This document shows, one piece after another, positions 10,672-19,681 of a stretch of 64,000 nt of DNA. Positions within the stretch are counted from its first letter, which is position 1; every line of letters begins with the position of its first letter. Where the stretch lies: the NCBI RefSeq assembly GCF_000745855.1, contig NZ_JQKD01000026.1, positions 25,706-89,705 of the forward strand, given 5' to 3'. The position numbers and the translations under genes are program-made. Source of the DNA: Xenophilus azovorans DSM 13620 (lineage in GTDB: Bacteria > Pseudomonadota > Gammaproteobacteria > Burkholderiales > Burkholderiaceae_C). The notes beneath the pieces were generated by a model. The model was not told the DNA's origin and searched no databases. It saw only the letters and a program-made list of their open reading frames with translations.

Positions 10672-11901
10672 ATGCCCGTCCATCTCGCCGCCCCCGACCC
10701 CCAGTCCCTGCATCCGGTCGCCGGCCTGCGCATCGGCGTGGCCGAGGCCGGCGTGCGCAAGGCCAACCGCAAGGACCTGACCGTGATGCTGCTCGACGAG
10801 GGCGCGGCCGTGGCCGGCGTCTTCACGCAGAACCGCTTCTGCGCGGCACCGGTGCAGGTGTGCCGGGAGCATCTGGCGCAGAACTTCGGCATCCGCGCCC
10901 TGGTGATCAACACCGGCAATGCCAACGCCGGCACCGGCGCCGACGGGCTGGTGTGCGCGCGCTCCACCTGCATCGCGCTGGCGCGCCGACTGGAGATCGC
11001 ACCCGAGCAGGTGCTGCCCTTCTCGACCGGCGTGATCATGGAGCCGCTGCCCACCGACCGCATCGAGGCGGCGCTGCCCGCCGCGCTGGCCGACGCGGCC
11101 GAGGCGAACTGGGCCCGCGCGGCCGAGGGCATCATGACCACCGACACCGTGCCCAAGGCCTTCAGCCGGCAGGTGCAGGTGGGCGGCGCGACCGTCACCA
11201 TCACCGGCATCAGCAAGGGCGCCGGCATGATCCGGCCCAACATGGCGACGATGCTCGGCTTCCTGGCCACCGATGCGCGCATCGCGCCCGAACTGCTGGC
11301 GCCGCTGGCGCGCCGACTGGCCGACGGCTCCTTCAACCGCGTCACCATCGACGGCGACACCTCCACCAACGATTCCTTCGTCGTCATCGCCACGCAGAAG
11401 GCCGGCAACGCGGTGGTCGATTCGCTCGCCAGCGCCGACGGCCGCGCCCTGGTGGCGGCGATGGAGGAGGTGGCGCGCCTGCTGGCGCAGGCCATCGTGC
11501 GCGACGGCGAGGGGGCGACCAAGTTCATCACCATCCGCGTGGAAGGCGGGCGCGACGCTGCCGAGTGCCGGCAGGTGGCCTATGCGGTCGCGCACTCGCC
11601 GCTGGTCAAGACGGCCTTCTATGCCAGCGACCCGAACCTGGGCCGCATCCTGGCGGCGGTGGGCTACGCCGGCATCGCGGACCTGGACCAGACCGGCATC
11701 GAGCTGCACCTGGACGACGTGCACGTGGCCACCCGCGGCGGCCGGCATCCCGGCTACCAGGAAGAGGACGGCCAGCGCGTGATGAAGCAAAGCGAGATCA
11801 CCGTGCGCATCGGCCTCGGGCGCGGCGACGCGGCCGACACGGTGTGGACCTGCGACCTCAGCCACGACTACGTTTCGATCAACGCCGACTACCGATCCTG
11901 A
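10672..11901 (+). CDS. argJ: Bifunctional ornithine acetyltransferase / N-acetylglutamate synthase
   Basis: This 409-residue enzyme transfers acetyl from N-acetylornithine to glutamate in the cyclic arginine pathway. It is made as a precursor that cleaves itself into two chains. The conserved cleavage site is present as NMA192-T193-ML, where T193 becomes the N-terminal nucleophile of the beta chain. Motifs [14 protein letters not shown] and DGDTSTND are typical. Whether it also uses acetyl-CoA (bifunctional) cannot be read from the sequence. The next gene starts 5 bases after its stop, and mutT overlaps that one, suggesting an argJ-ATPase-mutT operon. Confidence 0.96.
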   Translation: MPVHLAAPDPQSLHPVAGLRIGVAEAGVRKANRKDLTVMLLDEGAAVAGVFTQNRFCAAPVQVCREHLAQNFGIRALVINTGNANAGTGADGLVCARSTCIALARRLEIAPEQVLPFSTGVIMEPLPTDRIEAALPAALADAAEANWARAAEGIMTTDTVPKAFSRQVQVGGATVTITGISKGAGMIRPNMATMLGFLATDARIAPELLAPLARRLADGSFNRVTIDGDTSTNDSFVVIATQKAGNAVVDSLASADGRALVAAMEEVARLLAQAIVRDGEGATKFITIRVEGGRDAAECRQVAYAVAHSPLVKTAFYASDPNLGRILAAVGYAGIADLDQTGIELHLDDVHVATRGGRHPGYQEEDGQRVMKQSEITVRIGLGRGDAADTVWTCDLSHDYVSINADYRS

Positions 11902-11906
11902 GCCCG

Positions 11907-12785
11907 ATGAACGACAAGTTCGACAAACTGATCGAGCGCGCCGAGCAGCTCATCACCCGCATCGAATCCATCCTTCCCCAGCCGCTCGCGGCCCCGCCCG
12001 ACTGGGATGCCTCCATCGCCTGGCGCTACCGCCGCCGCAGTTCGGGGCACGGCACGCTGGAGCCGGTGCGCCACGTGGCGGCGATGTCGCTCGATGCGCT
12101 GAAGGAGATCGACGTCCAGAAGGAGAAGATCGAGCGCAACACGCGGCAGTTCGTCGAGGGCAAGCCGGCCAACAACGTGCTGCTCACCGGGGCGCGCGGC
12201 ACCGGCAAGTCTTCGCTGGTGCGCGCCTGCCTGCACGCCTTCGCACCGCAGGGCCTGCGCCTGATCGAGGTGGATAAGGCCGACCTGACGGACCTGCCCG
12301 ACATCGTCGAGGTGGTCTCGGGCCGGCCGGAGAAGTTCATCATCTTCAGCGACGACCTGAGCTTCGACGAGGGCGAGCCGGGCTACAAGGCGCTGAAGTC
12401 CATCCTCGACGGCTCGGTGGCCGCCTCCACGCCCAACGTGCTGATCTACGCGACCAGCAACCGGCGCCACCTGCTGCCCGAGTACATGAAGGAGAACCTG
12501 AGCTACACGCACACGGAGGACGGCGAGGTCCATCCGGGCGAGGTGGTGGAGGAGAAGATCTCGCTGTCCGAGCGATTCGGGCTGTGGGTGAGCTTCTATC
12601 CCTTCACCCAGGCCGAGTACCTGGCCATCGTGGCGCAGTGGCTGTCCTCCTTCGGCCTGGACGCGGCGGCGATCGAGGCGGCACGGCCCGAGGCGCTGGT
12701 CTGGGCGCTGGAGCGCGGTTCGCGCAGCGGCCGGGTGGCCTACCAGTTCGCCCGCGACCGCGCCGGCCGGGGCAGTGCCGCATGA
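11907..12785 (+). CDS. DUF815-family P-loop ATPase
   Basis: This 292-residue protein belongs to the DUF815 family of uncharacterised AAA+-like ATPases. A helical N-terminus of about 80 residues precedes the Walker A motif G95-ARGTGKSS103, a Walker B-like segment FIIFSDDLSF near residue 150, and a sensor-like YATSNRRHLLP. The family has no firmly established function. It is translationally linked: five bases after argJ, and its stop TGA overlaps the mutT ATG. The conserved location between argJ and mutT in beta-proteobacteria suggests a housekeeping role. Confidence 0.85.
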   Translation: MNDKFDKLIERAEQLITRIESILPQPLAAPPDWDASIAWRYRRRSSGHGTLEPVRHVAAMSLDALKEIDVQKEKIERNTRQFVEGKPANNVLLTGARGTGKSSLVRACLHAFAPQGLRLIEVDKADLTDLPDIVEVVSGRPEKFIIFSDDLSFDEGEPGYKALKSILDGSVAASTPNVLIYATSNRRHLLPEYMKENLSYTHTEDGEVHPGEVVEEKISLSERFGLWVSFYPFTQAEYLAIVAQWLSSFGLDAAAIEAARPEALVWALERGSRSGRVAYQFARDRAGRGSAA

Positions 12786-13189
12786 CGCGCAAGCACACCG
12801 AGGTCGCAGTGGGCATCCTCATCGCGCCCGATGGCGCGCTGCTGCTGAGCACGCGGCCCGAGGGCAAGCCCTATGCGGGCTACTGGGAATTTCCGGGCGG
12901 CAAGCTGGAGGCCGGCGAGACGGTCGAGCAGGCGCTGCGCCGCGAATTGCAGGAGGAGCTGGGCGTGACGATCGGCAGCACCGAGGTCTGGCGCGTCACC
13001 GAGCACGACTATCCGCATGCGCTGGTGCGGCTGCACTGGTGCAAGGTGCGAGAGTGGACGGGCGAGTTCGAGATGCGCGAGGGCCAGGCGATGGCCTGGC
13101 AGCAGCTGCCGCTGACGGTGTCGCCTGTGCTGCCGGGCGCCCTGCCGGTGCTGGAGTGGCTGGCCGAGGAGCGTCAGGCGCGCTACTGA
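12782..13189 (+). CDS. mutT: MutT-type Nudix hydrolase (8-oxo-dGTP diphosphatase)
   Basis: This 135-residue protein has a complete Nudix box at residues 40-62, with the metal-binding core RELQEELGV. It also has the MutT pattern [13 protein letters not shown] and an N-terminus HTEVAVGIL typical of oxidised-nucleotide sanitising enzymes. It probably hydrolyses 8-oxo-dGTP to prevent A:T to C:G transversions. Its ATG overlaps the stop of the DUF815 gene by four bases (ATGA), indicating translational coupling. Its stop overlaps the end of the convergent yacG by 7 bases. Confidence 0.9.
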   Translation: MTRKHTEVAVGILIAPDGALLLSTRPEGKPYAGYWEFPGGKLEAGETVEQALRRELQEELGVTIGSTEVWRVTEHDYPHALVRLHWCKVREWTGEFEMREGQAMAWQQLPLTVSPVLPGALPVLEWLAEERQARY

Positions 13190-13419
13190 TGCACCTTCGG
13201 ATCGCCGAAGGGCTCGTCGTCCGGCGGGCTGTCGGTCGGCATGCGGAACTGCTCGCTGGCCCAGGCGCCCAGGTCGATGCCCTTGCAGCGCGCGCTGCAG
13301 AAGGGGCGGTAGGGGTTGGATGGTGCGTAGACACTGTCCTGCCCGCAGGCGGGGCAGGTGACGGTGCGGGCTGTCGCCGGCGGCTTGCCCGGCGCGCGTG
13401 GCGGCTTCGGCGCGTTCAT
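13183..13419 (-). CDS. yacG: DNA gyrase inhibitor YacG (zinc-binding)
   Basis: This 78-residue protein has the four-cysteine zinc site of the YacG family: C22-P-A-C25 and C41-S-A-R-C45, followed by [14 protein letters not shown]. YacG binds GyrB and inhibits gyrase in E. coli. The N-terminus is a proline/basic extension longer than the 65-residue E. coli protein. Its ATG overlaps the zapD stop (ATGA), so it is the promoter-distal gene of a zapD-yacG pair. Confidence 0.92.
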   Translation of the reverse strand: MNAPKPPRAPGKPPATARTVTCPACGQDSVYAPSNPYRPFCSARCKGIDLGAWASEQFRMPTDSPPDDEPFGDPKVHQ

Positions 13420-14171
13420 GCGCACAGCGTGAGTTCGAATGTGGCGTCGTCGGTGCTGGCGTGCAGGCGGTCGTCGGCGTCCTGGCGCATCAGCCGCACC
13501 GACACCATGAGGCGGTTGCCGCTGATCTCCGGGATCAGGCCCAGGGCCGGATCGATGCGCAGGCGCAGCAACTGGAAGCTGCGGCCCTGCGGCAGCGTCT
13601 GCTGGAACTGGCCGCCGGCGGCGACCACACGGGTGGGTGTGTCGGTGTCGCGCAGCAGCTTGAGCAGCAGGTGGACGGACTCGGCCAGCGGCGCCAGCGT
13701 GGCGGCCCAGCGGTGCAGGTCGGCGCGCCGGACGGCGGCGCTGCGGTGCTGCCAGGCGTAGTAGGCGGGCAGGTCGAACTCGCAGGTGCCGGCCGGAATG
13801 CTGGCCCGGCTGCGCACGCTCATCAGCCATTCGTTCTCGGTCAGTGCCTGGCCGGCCTTGCCGGGCACGGTGTTGAGGGTGCCGAAATTGCGCTCCAGCT
13901 GGCCGATCACCTCGTCCAGCACCGACTGCTGGATGGCTGGATTGCCGCGGTAGCTGGCCAGCAGGTTCTTGTGCTTGTCCAGGTCGCGCAGCACGTCGGC
14001 CTTCAGGTCCGCGCGCGCGGCGACGTCCATCACCTCGAACACCGTCATCAGCGCATAGTGGTGCGACAGGGCCGACTCGCCCGCCACCAGTTCGCCCAGG
14101 CGGCGGAACAGGTGCTCGAGCCGCAGGTAGGTCCGGATGCGCTCGTTGAAGGGGTACTCGTAGAGGATCAC
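13416..14171 (-). CDS. zapD: Cell division protein ZapD (FtsZ bundling factor)
   Basis: This 251-residue cytoplasmic protein crosslinks FtsZ filaments in the Z-ring. The sequence matches ZapD (formerly YacF) end to end: an N-terminal alpha-helical domain beginning [20 protein letters not shown] and a C-terminal beta-rich domain. Length matches the family (about 247-255). It is coupled to yacG and lies 36 bases downstream of the SGNH/AlgX-like gene on the same strand. Confidence 0.95.
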   Translation of the reverse strand: MILYEYPFNERIRTYLRLEHLFRRLGELVAGESALSHHYALMTVFEVMDVAARADLKADVLRDLDKHKNLLASYRGNPAIQQSVLDEVIGQLERNFGTLNTVPGKAGQALTENEWLMSVRSRASIPAGTCEFDLPAYYAWQHRSAAVRRADLHRWAATLAPLAESVHLLLKLLRDTDTPTRVVAAGGQFQQTLPQGRSFQLLRLRIDPALGLIPEISGNRLMVSVRLMRQDADDRLHASTDDATFELTLCA

Positions 14172-14207
14172 GCGGGTCGGGAGGAGGCCTGTCGGTTCAT
14201 CATAGCC

Positions 14208-15233
14208 TCACGGGGTCCTGGTGCCAGGGGCTGGCACACGCTTTTGCACTTCTCCCAGCATGTACTCGCCCAGTGCCAGTTGGCCGTGCATCGACAGGTG
14301 CGTGTCGTTGGGGAAGTAGAAGTCCATGATGCGGCCCCGCTCGCGCTGGGCGAAGGCGAACAGGTCCGGCCCCAGGCGCTTCTGGCCGAAGGCCTGCACG
14401 AAGTCCGCCGAATTGGCCGGGTCGATGTAGACGGTCGTCTTGTTGGGAATGATCATCCACATGATCGGGACGCTCGGATGGGCGCGGTTGAAGTCCTCCA
14501 TCAGCTGCGCGTGCGCCGGCGTGAGGGGGCCGTTCTCGTCGTCCTCGGTGAAGAACAGCACCTTGCCGCACGAGCGGTTGCTGAAGTAGGAGCAGCCGTC
14601 CTTCACTTCGCGCGCCATGGTGCGGTAGTCGGTGGGTACGTCACCCGGCGTTTCCATCACCTTGCGCGTGTTGCGGTAGGTCGCCCAGCCGGCCGTCAGA
14701 GGCGCGCCGGTGTTGAACTGGAAGGTCGGCAGATGCTCCAGCGGCGCCAGGAACACCTCGCGCTTGGCTTCCAGCGTGTTGGGCGTGGTTTTGCACTCGG
14801 CGGACTTCTTGACCCGGTCGGCCGTCAGCCGCTCGACACTCTCGAGGATCACCAGCTTGCCGCGGAAGCCGCCGCGCTGCAGCCAGTCCGCGAAGTCGGC
14901 GCACAGTTCGTCGCCGTACTGTCCCCAGAAGGTGGTGGCGACGCGGTAGCCGCCCTTGGCCAGGACCGACTGCCAGCGATGCGTCATCGAGAAGCTGTCG
15001 CCGATGACCAGGACGTCGGCCTGGTCGATCGGGCTGCCCAGCAGCAGCTCGGCGGGCACTTGCGGCGGCGGCCTGAGCCAGCCGAACTGCGTGTCCGAGA
15101 CGCGGCCCAGGCGCGTGAGGTCACCGTAGGGCGGGGGCGTGAACAGGGTGATGAGCAGCAGGCCGCAGACGACGGCGAAACCGAGCAGGAAAGTGGTGAG
15201 CCACAGGGCGGCAGGACGCTTGCGGGACGGCAT
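14208..15233 (-). CDS. Membrane-anchored SGNH/AlgX-like hydrolase, partner of MBOAT acyltransferase
   Basis: This 341-residue protein has one N-terminal membrane segment (about residues 9-31) and an extracytoplasmic SGNH-type domain. The candidate catalytic motifs are G78-D79-S80-F-S near the start and D310-T-H312-L-S near the end, as in AlgX, AlgJ and related polysaccharide O-acetyltransferases. The ATG is six bases after the MBOAT stop, so the pair is an operon. By analogy to AlgI/AlgJ-AlgX, the MBOAT protein would move acyl groups across the membrane and this protein would transfer them to an exported glycan. The substrate is unknown. Confidence 0.75.
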   Translation of the reverse strand: MPSRKRPAALWLTTFLLGFAVVCGLLLITLFTPPPYGDLTRLGRVSDTQFGWLRPPPQVPAELLLGSPIDQADVLVIGDSFSMTHRWQSVLAKGGYRVATTFWGQYGDELCADFADWLQRGGFRGKLVILESVERLTADRVKKSAECKTTPNTLEAKREVFLAPLEHLPTFQFNTGAPLTAGWATYRNTRKVMETPGDVPTDYRTMAREVKDGCSYFSNRSCGKVLFFTEDDENGPLTPAHAQLMEDFNRAHPSVPIMWMIIPNKTTVYIDPANSADFVQAFGQKRLGPDLFAFAQRERGRIMDFYFPNDTHLSMHGQLALGEYMLGEVQKRVPAPGTRTP

Positions 15234-15239
15234 GGCGGC

Positions 15240-16745
15240 TCAGAACTGGAAGTAGAGGAAGGGGCTGAAGTTGCCCAGCTTGGAGACGCTGAAGCCGAAG
15301 AGCGTCACCGTCAGGATCGCCATGCCGATGGTGAACAGGCGCGACAGCACGGGCCGGCCCTGCAGCGCCTGCGCCTCGGGCACCCAGCGCACCAGCGAGA
15401 TCGCGGGCGGGAGTGCCAGGCAGATGAACAGGCCCGCGATCATCGTCTGGTAGAACTCGTTCTTGCGCAGCATCGGCATCGTCTCGTAGGCCTCCTTGAA
15501 GGCCGTGAGCGGCGCGCCGTTGAGGCCCAGCATGCCTTCGTAGATGCGCATCGCCGCGCCGGTGCTCTCGGCGCGGAAGACCACCCAGGCGACCATCACG
15601 CACACGAAGGTCAGCAGCCAGCCGAACACCCGGCCGATGCGGCTGCGCGGCGCCTTCGCGTCGCGGCGGAGCAGGGCGTTCCAGAAGTGGTTGACGATCA
15701 GGAAGGCGCCGTGCAGGGCGCCCCAGATGACGAAGGTCCACGCCGCCCCGTGCCACAGGCCGCCCAGCAGCATGGTCAGGAACAGGTTGATGTGGCGCCG
15801 CGCCGGGCCCTTGCGGTTGCCGCCCAGCGGGATGTAGAGGTAGTCGCGCAGGAAGGTCGACAGAGAAATATGCCAGCGGCGCCAGAACTCGATGATGCTG
15901 GTGGACTTGTAGGGCGAGTCGAAGTTCAGCGGCAGCCGGATGCCGAAGCACAGCGACAGGCCGATGGCCATGTCGGAATAGCCGGAGAAGTCGAAGTAGA
16001 TCTGCAGCGTGTAGGCCAGCACGCCGAACCAGGCGGTGAACAGGCCCGGCGCGACGCCCTGGTGGGCGCCGTGGAAGACCAGGTCCGCATACTGGCCGAC
16101 AGGATCGGCGACGAGCAGCTTCTTGGCCAGCCCGAAGCTGAAGATCGCCAGGCCCTGCGCGATGTGGTCCGCGTTCATGCGGTAAGTCGCCTGGTTGGCG
16201 AACTGCGGCATCATCTGCGCGTGGTGCAGCACCGGCCCCGCGATCAGGTGGGGAAAGTAGGTGACGAAGAGCACGTAGTGCACGAAGCTGCGCTCGCGCA
16301 CCTTGCCCTGCCAGCAGTCGACCAGGAAGGCGATCTGCGTGAAGGTGTAGAAGGAGATGCCGATCGGCAGCAGCAGGTGCGGCATCGGCAGCGGGGCGAT
16401 GCCGGCGGCGGCCAGGCCCTCGTTGACGTTGCCGACGAAGAAGTCGGCGTACTTGAAGATGCCCAGCACCACCAGGTTCACGGTGAGCGCCAGCACCAGC
16501 ATGCGCTTGCGACCCGCGTCGCTGCGGCCCGGCTGCGGCGTGAGCTGCAGGCCGAACCAGTAGTTGATGCAGATCGATGCCAGCAGCAGCGGCATCGCCT
16601 CGATGCTCCACCAGCCGTAGAAGAACAGCGACGCCAGGGCCAGGAAGCCCGCGGCCGCGCGGGTGCTGCGCCATCCCACGAGGAAGAACCCGAAAAGGAC
16701 GATCGGGAAGAAGGCGAAGATGAACGCGTAGGAATTGAACAGCAT
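15240..16745 (-). CDS. MBOAT-family membrane-bound O-acyltransferase (AlgI-like)
   Basis: This 501-residue polytopic membrane protein has about ten to twelve predicted helices. It contains the MBOAT signature FWRRWHISLSTFLRDYLYIP and the conserved active-site histidine H332 in GGLWHGAAWTF. Such proteins work in O-acetylation of alginate, cellulose, capsule or other exported polymers. The start MLFNSYAFIFAFFP at 16745 is the family-typical one; the open frame continues upstream without similarity. It lies between coaE (100 bases upstream) and the SGNH gene, and no glycosyltransferase or polymer synthase is nearby, so the acceptor cannot be named. Confidence 0.88.
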   Translation of the reverse strand: MLFNSYAFIFAFFPIVLFGFFLVGWRSTRAAAGFLALASLFFYGWWSIEAMPLLLASICINYWFGLQLTPQPGRSDAGRKRMLVLALTVNLVVLGIFKYADFFVGNVNEGLAAAGIAPLPMPHLLLPIGISFYTFTQIAFLVDCWQGKVRERSFVHYVLFVTYFPHLIAGPVLHHAQMMPQFANQATYRMNADHIAQGLAIFSFGLAKKLLVADPVGQYADLVFHGAHQGVAPGLFTAWFGVLAYTLQIYFDFSGYSDMAIGLSLCFGIRLPLNFDSPYKSTSIIEFWRRWHISLSTFLRDYLYIPLGGNRKGPARRHINLFLTMLLGGLWHGAAWTFVIWGALHGAFLIVNHFWNALLRRDAKAPRSRIGRVFGWLLTFVCVMVAWVVFRAESTGAAMRIYEGMLGLNGAPLTAFKEAYETMPMLRKNEFYQTMIAGLFICLALPPAISLVRWVPEAQALQGRPVLSRLFTIGMAILTVTLFGFSVSKLGNFSPFLYFQF

Positions 16746-16810
16746 CGTGTGCGACGGAGCGAAAGGCGCCGCGCAGCAGCCGGCGCGGCCTGTCTTCGTT
16801 CTTGTGGCGC

Positions 16811-16838
16811 CTGCCTCCCTGCGGGGAGGGGCGGGCAG
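16811..16838. repeat. GC-rich palindrome between coaE and the MBOAT gene
   Basis: CCTCCC (16814-16819) pairs with GGGAGG (16824-16829), flanked by a second outer pair CTGCC/GGCAG. It resembles the CCTCCC...GGGAGG core of the palindrome at 51171-51212, so both may belong to a dispersed intergenic repeat family. There is no T-tract on the minus strand, so terminator function is doubtful. Confidence 0.4.
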
Positions 16839-16845
16839 CCGGCGA

Positions 16846-17448
16846 TTATCGCAAGCCTTCGCCGAGCCACCGCTGGTGCAGAGTCCGCACGTCGGCGCGG
16901 AGTTCCTCCAGCGGGATGCCGTCGTTGAAGAGCACGGCATCGGCGGCTGCGCGGCGCGCGCGGCGGTCGGCCTGCTGCGCGATCACCGCCTGCACGATCT
17001 CGGGCTGCCAGCCCGAGCGGGCGATGACACGCTCCAGCTGGGTGGCCTCGCTGGCATCGACCACCACCACCCGGTCGACCAGCCGCCGCCAGCGGCCCGA
17101 CTCCACCAGCAGCGGCACGTCGAACACCACGCCGGGGCCGGCCGCCGCGGCGGCCTGGCGTTCGCACTCCTGGCCGATCAGCGGATGGAGGATGGCTTCG
17201 AGGCGGCCCTTGGCGGCCGGGTCGGCGAAGACGATCTCGCGCATCCGCGCCCGGTCCAGCGCGCCCTGCGCATCGAGCGTCGTGGGCCCGAACGCCTGGG
17301 CGATGGCCGGCAGGGCGGTGCCGCCCGCCGCGGTGAGCGCGCGGGCGATCGCGTCGGTGTCGACCACGGTCACGCCCAGTTCGCGCCAAAGCATCGAGAC
17401 GGTGCTCTTGCCGCTCCCGATGCCGCCGGTCAGACCGATGCGCCGCAT
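16846..17448 (-). CDS. coaE: Dephospho-CoA kinase
   Basis: This 200-residue kinase phosphorylates the 3'-hydroxyl of dephospho-CoA, the last step in coenzyme A synthesis. The P-loop is G8-GIGSGKST16, followed by the CoA-binding pattern VVDTDAIAR and the lid segment VFDVPLLVESG. Length matches the family. It starts 16 bases after the pilD stop, so it is probably transcribed with the pilus genes, a linkage widespread in proteobacteria. Confidence 0.96.
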   Translation of the reverse strand: MRRIGLTGGIGSGKSTVSMLWRELGVTVVDTDAIARALTAAGGTALPAIAQAFGPTTLDAQGALDRARMREIVFADPAAKGRLEAILHPLIGQECERQAAAAAGPGVVFDVPLLVESGRWRRLVDRVVVVDASEATQLERVIARSGWQPEIVQAVIAQQADRRARRAAADAVLFNDGIPLEELRADVRTLHQRWLGEGLR

Positions 17449-17464
17449 GGCGATACCGTGCCGC

Positions 17465-18430
17465 TCAGCGCAGCAGCCCGCCGAGCGGAAAGGCGAAGGG
17501 CATCCACTCGCGCACCGTGGCCGGGCCGATCATCAGGCACACCAGCCCGGCGCCGGCCAGGAAGGGGCCGAAGGAGATGGGGATGTCCTTGTGGGCCAGC
17601 CTGCCCGCCAGCAGCAGGAGGCCGCCCAGAAGGGCGCCGACCAGCGAGGAGACGAGCACGATGGCGATGAGGAAGTCCGCCCCTAGCCAGGCGCCGAGCG
17701 CGGCCAGCAGCTTGAAGTCGCCGTAGCCCATGCCTTCCTTGCCGGTGACGAGGCGATAGCCGTGGAACACCAGCCACAGGGCGAGGTAGCCGAACACCGC
17801 GCCCCACAGGGCGGATGAGAGCGGTACGCCCGTCCATCCCGCGGCAGCGCCGATGAGGCCCAGCCACAGCAACGGGTAGTTGAGCGAATCCGGCAGCAGC
17901 TGGGTGTCCAGGTCGATGGCGAACTGGCACACCAGCAGGGCGGCGAAGGCGGCCCACAGTGCGCCCGTGATCGTCAGTCCGAAGCGCCAGGCGCACAGGG
18001 CGAAGAGCAGGCCGGTCGCCAGTTCGACCAGGGGGTAGCGCCAGCCGATGCCTGTCCGGCAGCCACTGCAGCGGCCGCGCAGCGCCAGGTAGCTCAGCAG
18101 CGGGATGTTCTCGTACCAGCGGATCCGATGGCCGCAGTGCCCGCAACGGGAGGCCGGGCGCGCCAGTCCGAGCGGCGGCAGGTTGTCCACCTGCGCCAGC
18201 CCGTCGTCGGCCGCCTGCACCAGCGGCTTCGGCTGCGCGGACCCGGTGCCGAACACCAGTTGCCACAGCGTGGGCGTGTCCTGCGACGAGGAGAGGTTGG
18301 CCAGGGCATCGGTCAGCCAGCCCCGGTACATCATCAGCGGAACGCGATGGATCACCACGTTCAGGAAACTCCCGATGAGCAGGCCCAGGACGCCGCCGGC
18401 GGCGGCATCGATCCAACGCAGTTCCTGCAT
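17465..18430 (-). CDS. pilD: Prepilin peptidase / N-methyltransferase PilD
   Basis: This 321-residue inner-membrane aspartic protease cleaves type IV prepilins (and type II secretion pseudopilins) and methylates the new N-terminus. It has the cytoplasmic four-cysteine zinc region (CGHCGHRIRWYENIPLLSY then CSGC) and both catalytic aspartates, in IDLDTQLLPD and GMGYGDFK. The loop between the first helix and the zinc region is longer than in E. coli-type enzymes. Its ATG overlaps the pilC stop (TGATG), so translation is coupled. Confidence 0.95.
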   Translation of the reverse strand: MQELRWIDAAAGGVLGLLIGSFLNVVIHRVPLMMYRGWLTDALANLSSSQDTPTLWQLVFGTGSAQPKPLVQAADDGLAQVDNLPPLGLARPASRCGHCGHRIRWYENIPLLSYLALRGRCSGCRTGIGWRYPLVELATGLLFALCAWRFGLTITGALWAAFAALLVCQFAIDLDTQLLPDSLNYPLLWLGLIGAAAGWTGVPLSSALWGAVFGYLALWLVFHGYRLVTGKEGMGYGDFKLLAALGAWLGADFLIAIVLVSSLVGALLGGLLLLAGRLAHKDIPISFGPFLAGAGLVCLMIGPATVREWMPFAFPLGGLLR

Positions 18431-19653
18431 CAGACCACTTGGCCGAGCTTGAAGATCGGCAGGTACATCGACACCACGATGCCGCCGATGACAACCCCCA
18501 GGATGACGATGATGATGGGCTCCATCAGGCTGGACAGGCCCGCGACCATGTCGTCGACCTCCTGCTCGTAGAAGTCGGCCGCCTTGCCCAGCATGTGGTC
18601 GATGGAGCCGGATTCCTCGCCGATGGCCGTCATCTGCAGCACCATCGAGGGGAACAGGTTCGCGTTGGTCATCGCCGTCGTCAGGCTGGTGCCGGTGGAC
18701 ACCTCCTGCTGGATCTTCTCCGTGGCGTCCGAGTAGACGGTATTGCCGGAGGCGCCGCCCACCGAGTCCAGCGCCTCGACCAGCGGCACGCCGGCGGCGA
18801 ACATCGTGGAGAGCGTGCGCGTCCAGCGCGCCACGCAGGACTTGTCGATGAGCGCGCCGAAGATGGGCAGCCTCAGCAGCAGGCGGTCCATGAAGCGCTG
18901 CACCTTCTCGTTGCGCTTCCAGGCTTGCATGAAGAAGTAGCCGCCGCCGATCAGCACGCCGAAGATCAGCCACCAGTACGCCACGAAGATCTCGCTCATG
19001 CCCATGACGAACAGCGTGGGCGCGGGCAGATCGGCGCCGAAGGAGGTGAACACCTGCTTGAAGGCCGGGATGACGAAGATCATGATGATTGCCACCACCA
19101 CGAAGGCCACCACGACCACCGCCGTCGGATACATCAGCGCGGACTTGATCTTGGACTTGATCGCCTCCGTCTTCTCCATGTAGGTGGCCAGGCGATCGAG
19201 CAAATCTTCCAGGATACCGGCCGCCTCGCCTGCTTCCACCAGGTTGCAGTAGAGGCTGTCGAAGTACTTGGGGAACTTGCGGAACGCGGCCGACAGCGAC
19301 GAGCCCGTCTCCACATCGGTGCGGATGTCGTTGAGCAGCCGCGTCACGTTGGGGTTCGCGTTGCCCCGGCCCACGATGTCGAAGGCCTGCAGCAGCGGCA
19401 CGCCGGCCTTCATCATCGTGGCCAGCTGCCGGGTGAAGATGGCGATGTCCTTGGGCTTGATGGCCTTGCCCGAGCGCGTGCGCCGCTTCTTGACCTTGGT
19501 GGTCAGGATGCCCTGGCGCCGCAGCGAGGCCTGCACCTGGTTCTCGCCGGCGGCGCGCATTTCGCCGCGGACGATCTTGCCGTTGCGGTCGCGGCCCTCC
19601 CACTCATAGATGGTTTCCCGCGTGTTGTTCCTGGTCTGGGCGGCCGTGGCCAT
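18430..19653 (-). CDS. pilC: Type IV pilus inner-membrane platform protein PilC
   Basis: This 407-residue protein is the platform on which PilB and PilT act. It has two repeated T2SF cytoplasmic domains (about residues 70-195 and 275-395), each followed by membrane helices; motifs FTRQLATMMKAGVPL and WTRTLSTMFAAGVPLVEAL show the internal duplication. Length matches PilC. It lies between pilB (28 bases upstream) and pilD. No pilin, pilM-Q or pilT genes are in the window, so the rest of the apparatus must lie elsewhere. Confidence 0.96.
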   Translation of the reverse strand: MATAAQTRNNTRETIYEWEGRDRNGKIVRGEMRAAGENQVQASLRRQGILTTKVKKRRTRSGKAIKPKDIAIFTRQLATMMKAGVPLLQAFDIVGRGNANPNVTRLLNDIRTDVETGSSLSAAFRKFPKYFDSLYCNLVEAGEAAGILEDLLDRLATYMEKTEAIKSKIKSALMYPTAVVVVAFVVVAIIMIFVIPAFKQVFTSFGADLPAPTLFVMGMSEIFVAYWWLIFGVLIGGGYFFMQAWKRNEKVQRFMDRLLLRLPIFGALIDKSCVARWTRTLSTMFAAGVPLVEALDSVGGASGNTVYSDATEKIQQEVSTGTSLTTAMTNANLFPSMVLQMTAIGEESGSIDHMLGKAADFYEQEVDDMVAGLSSLMEPIIIVILGVVIGGIVVSMYLPIFKLGQVV

Positions 19654-19681
19654 GCGAATCTCCGGTGCGGCGTTGTGGGTC

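Noticed and set aside
13398..16928. A 1176-codon open frame on the plus strand opposite zapD, SGNH and MBOAT genes
   Set aside because: It is antisense to three recognisable genes, rich in His, Gln and Arg, and has no start context or domains.
15240..16940. N-terminal extension of the MBOAT protein
   Set aside because: The added residues overlap coaE on the same strand, are basic and cysteine-rich, and precede the typical MLFNSYAF start.
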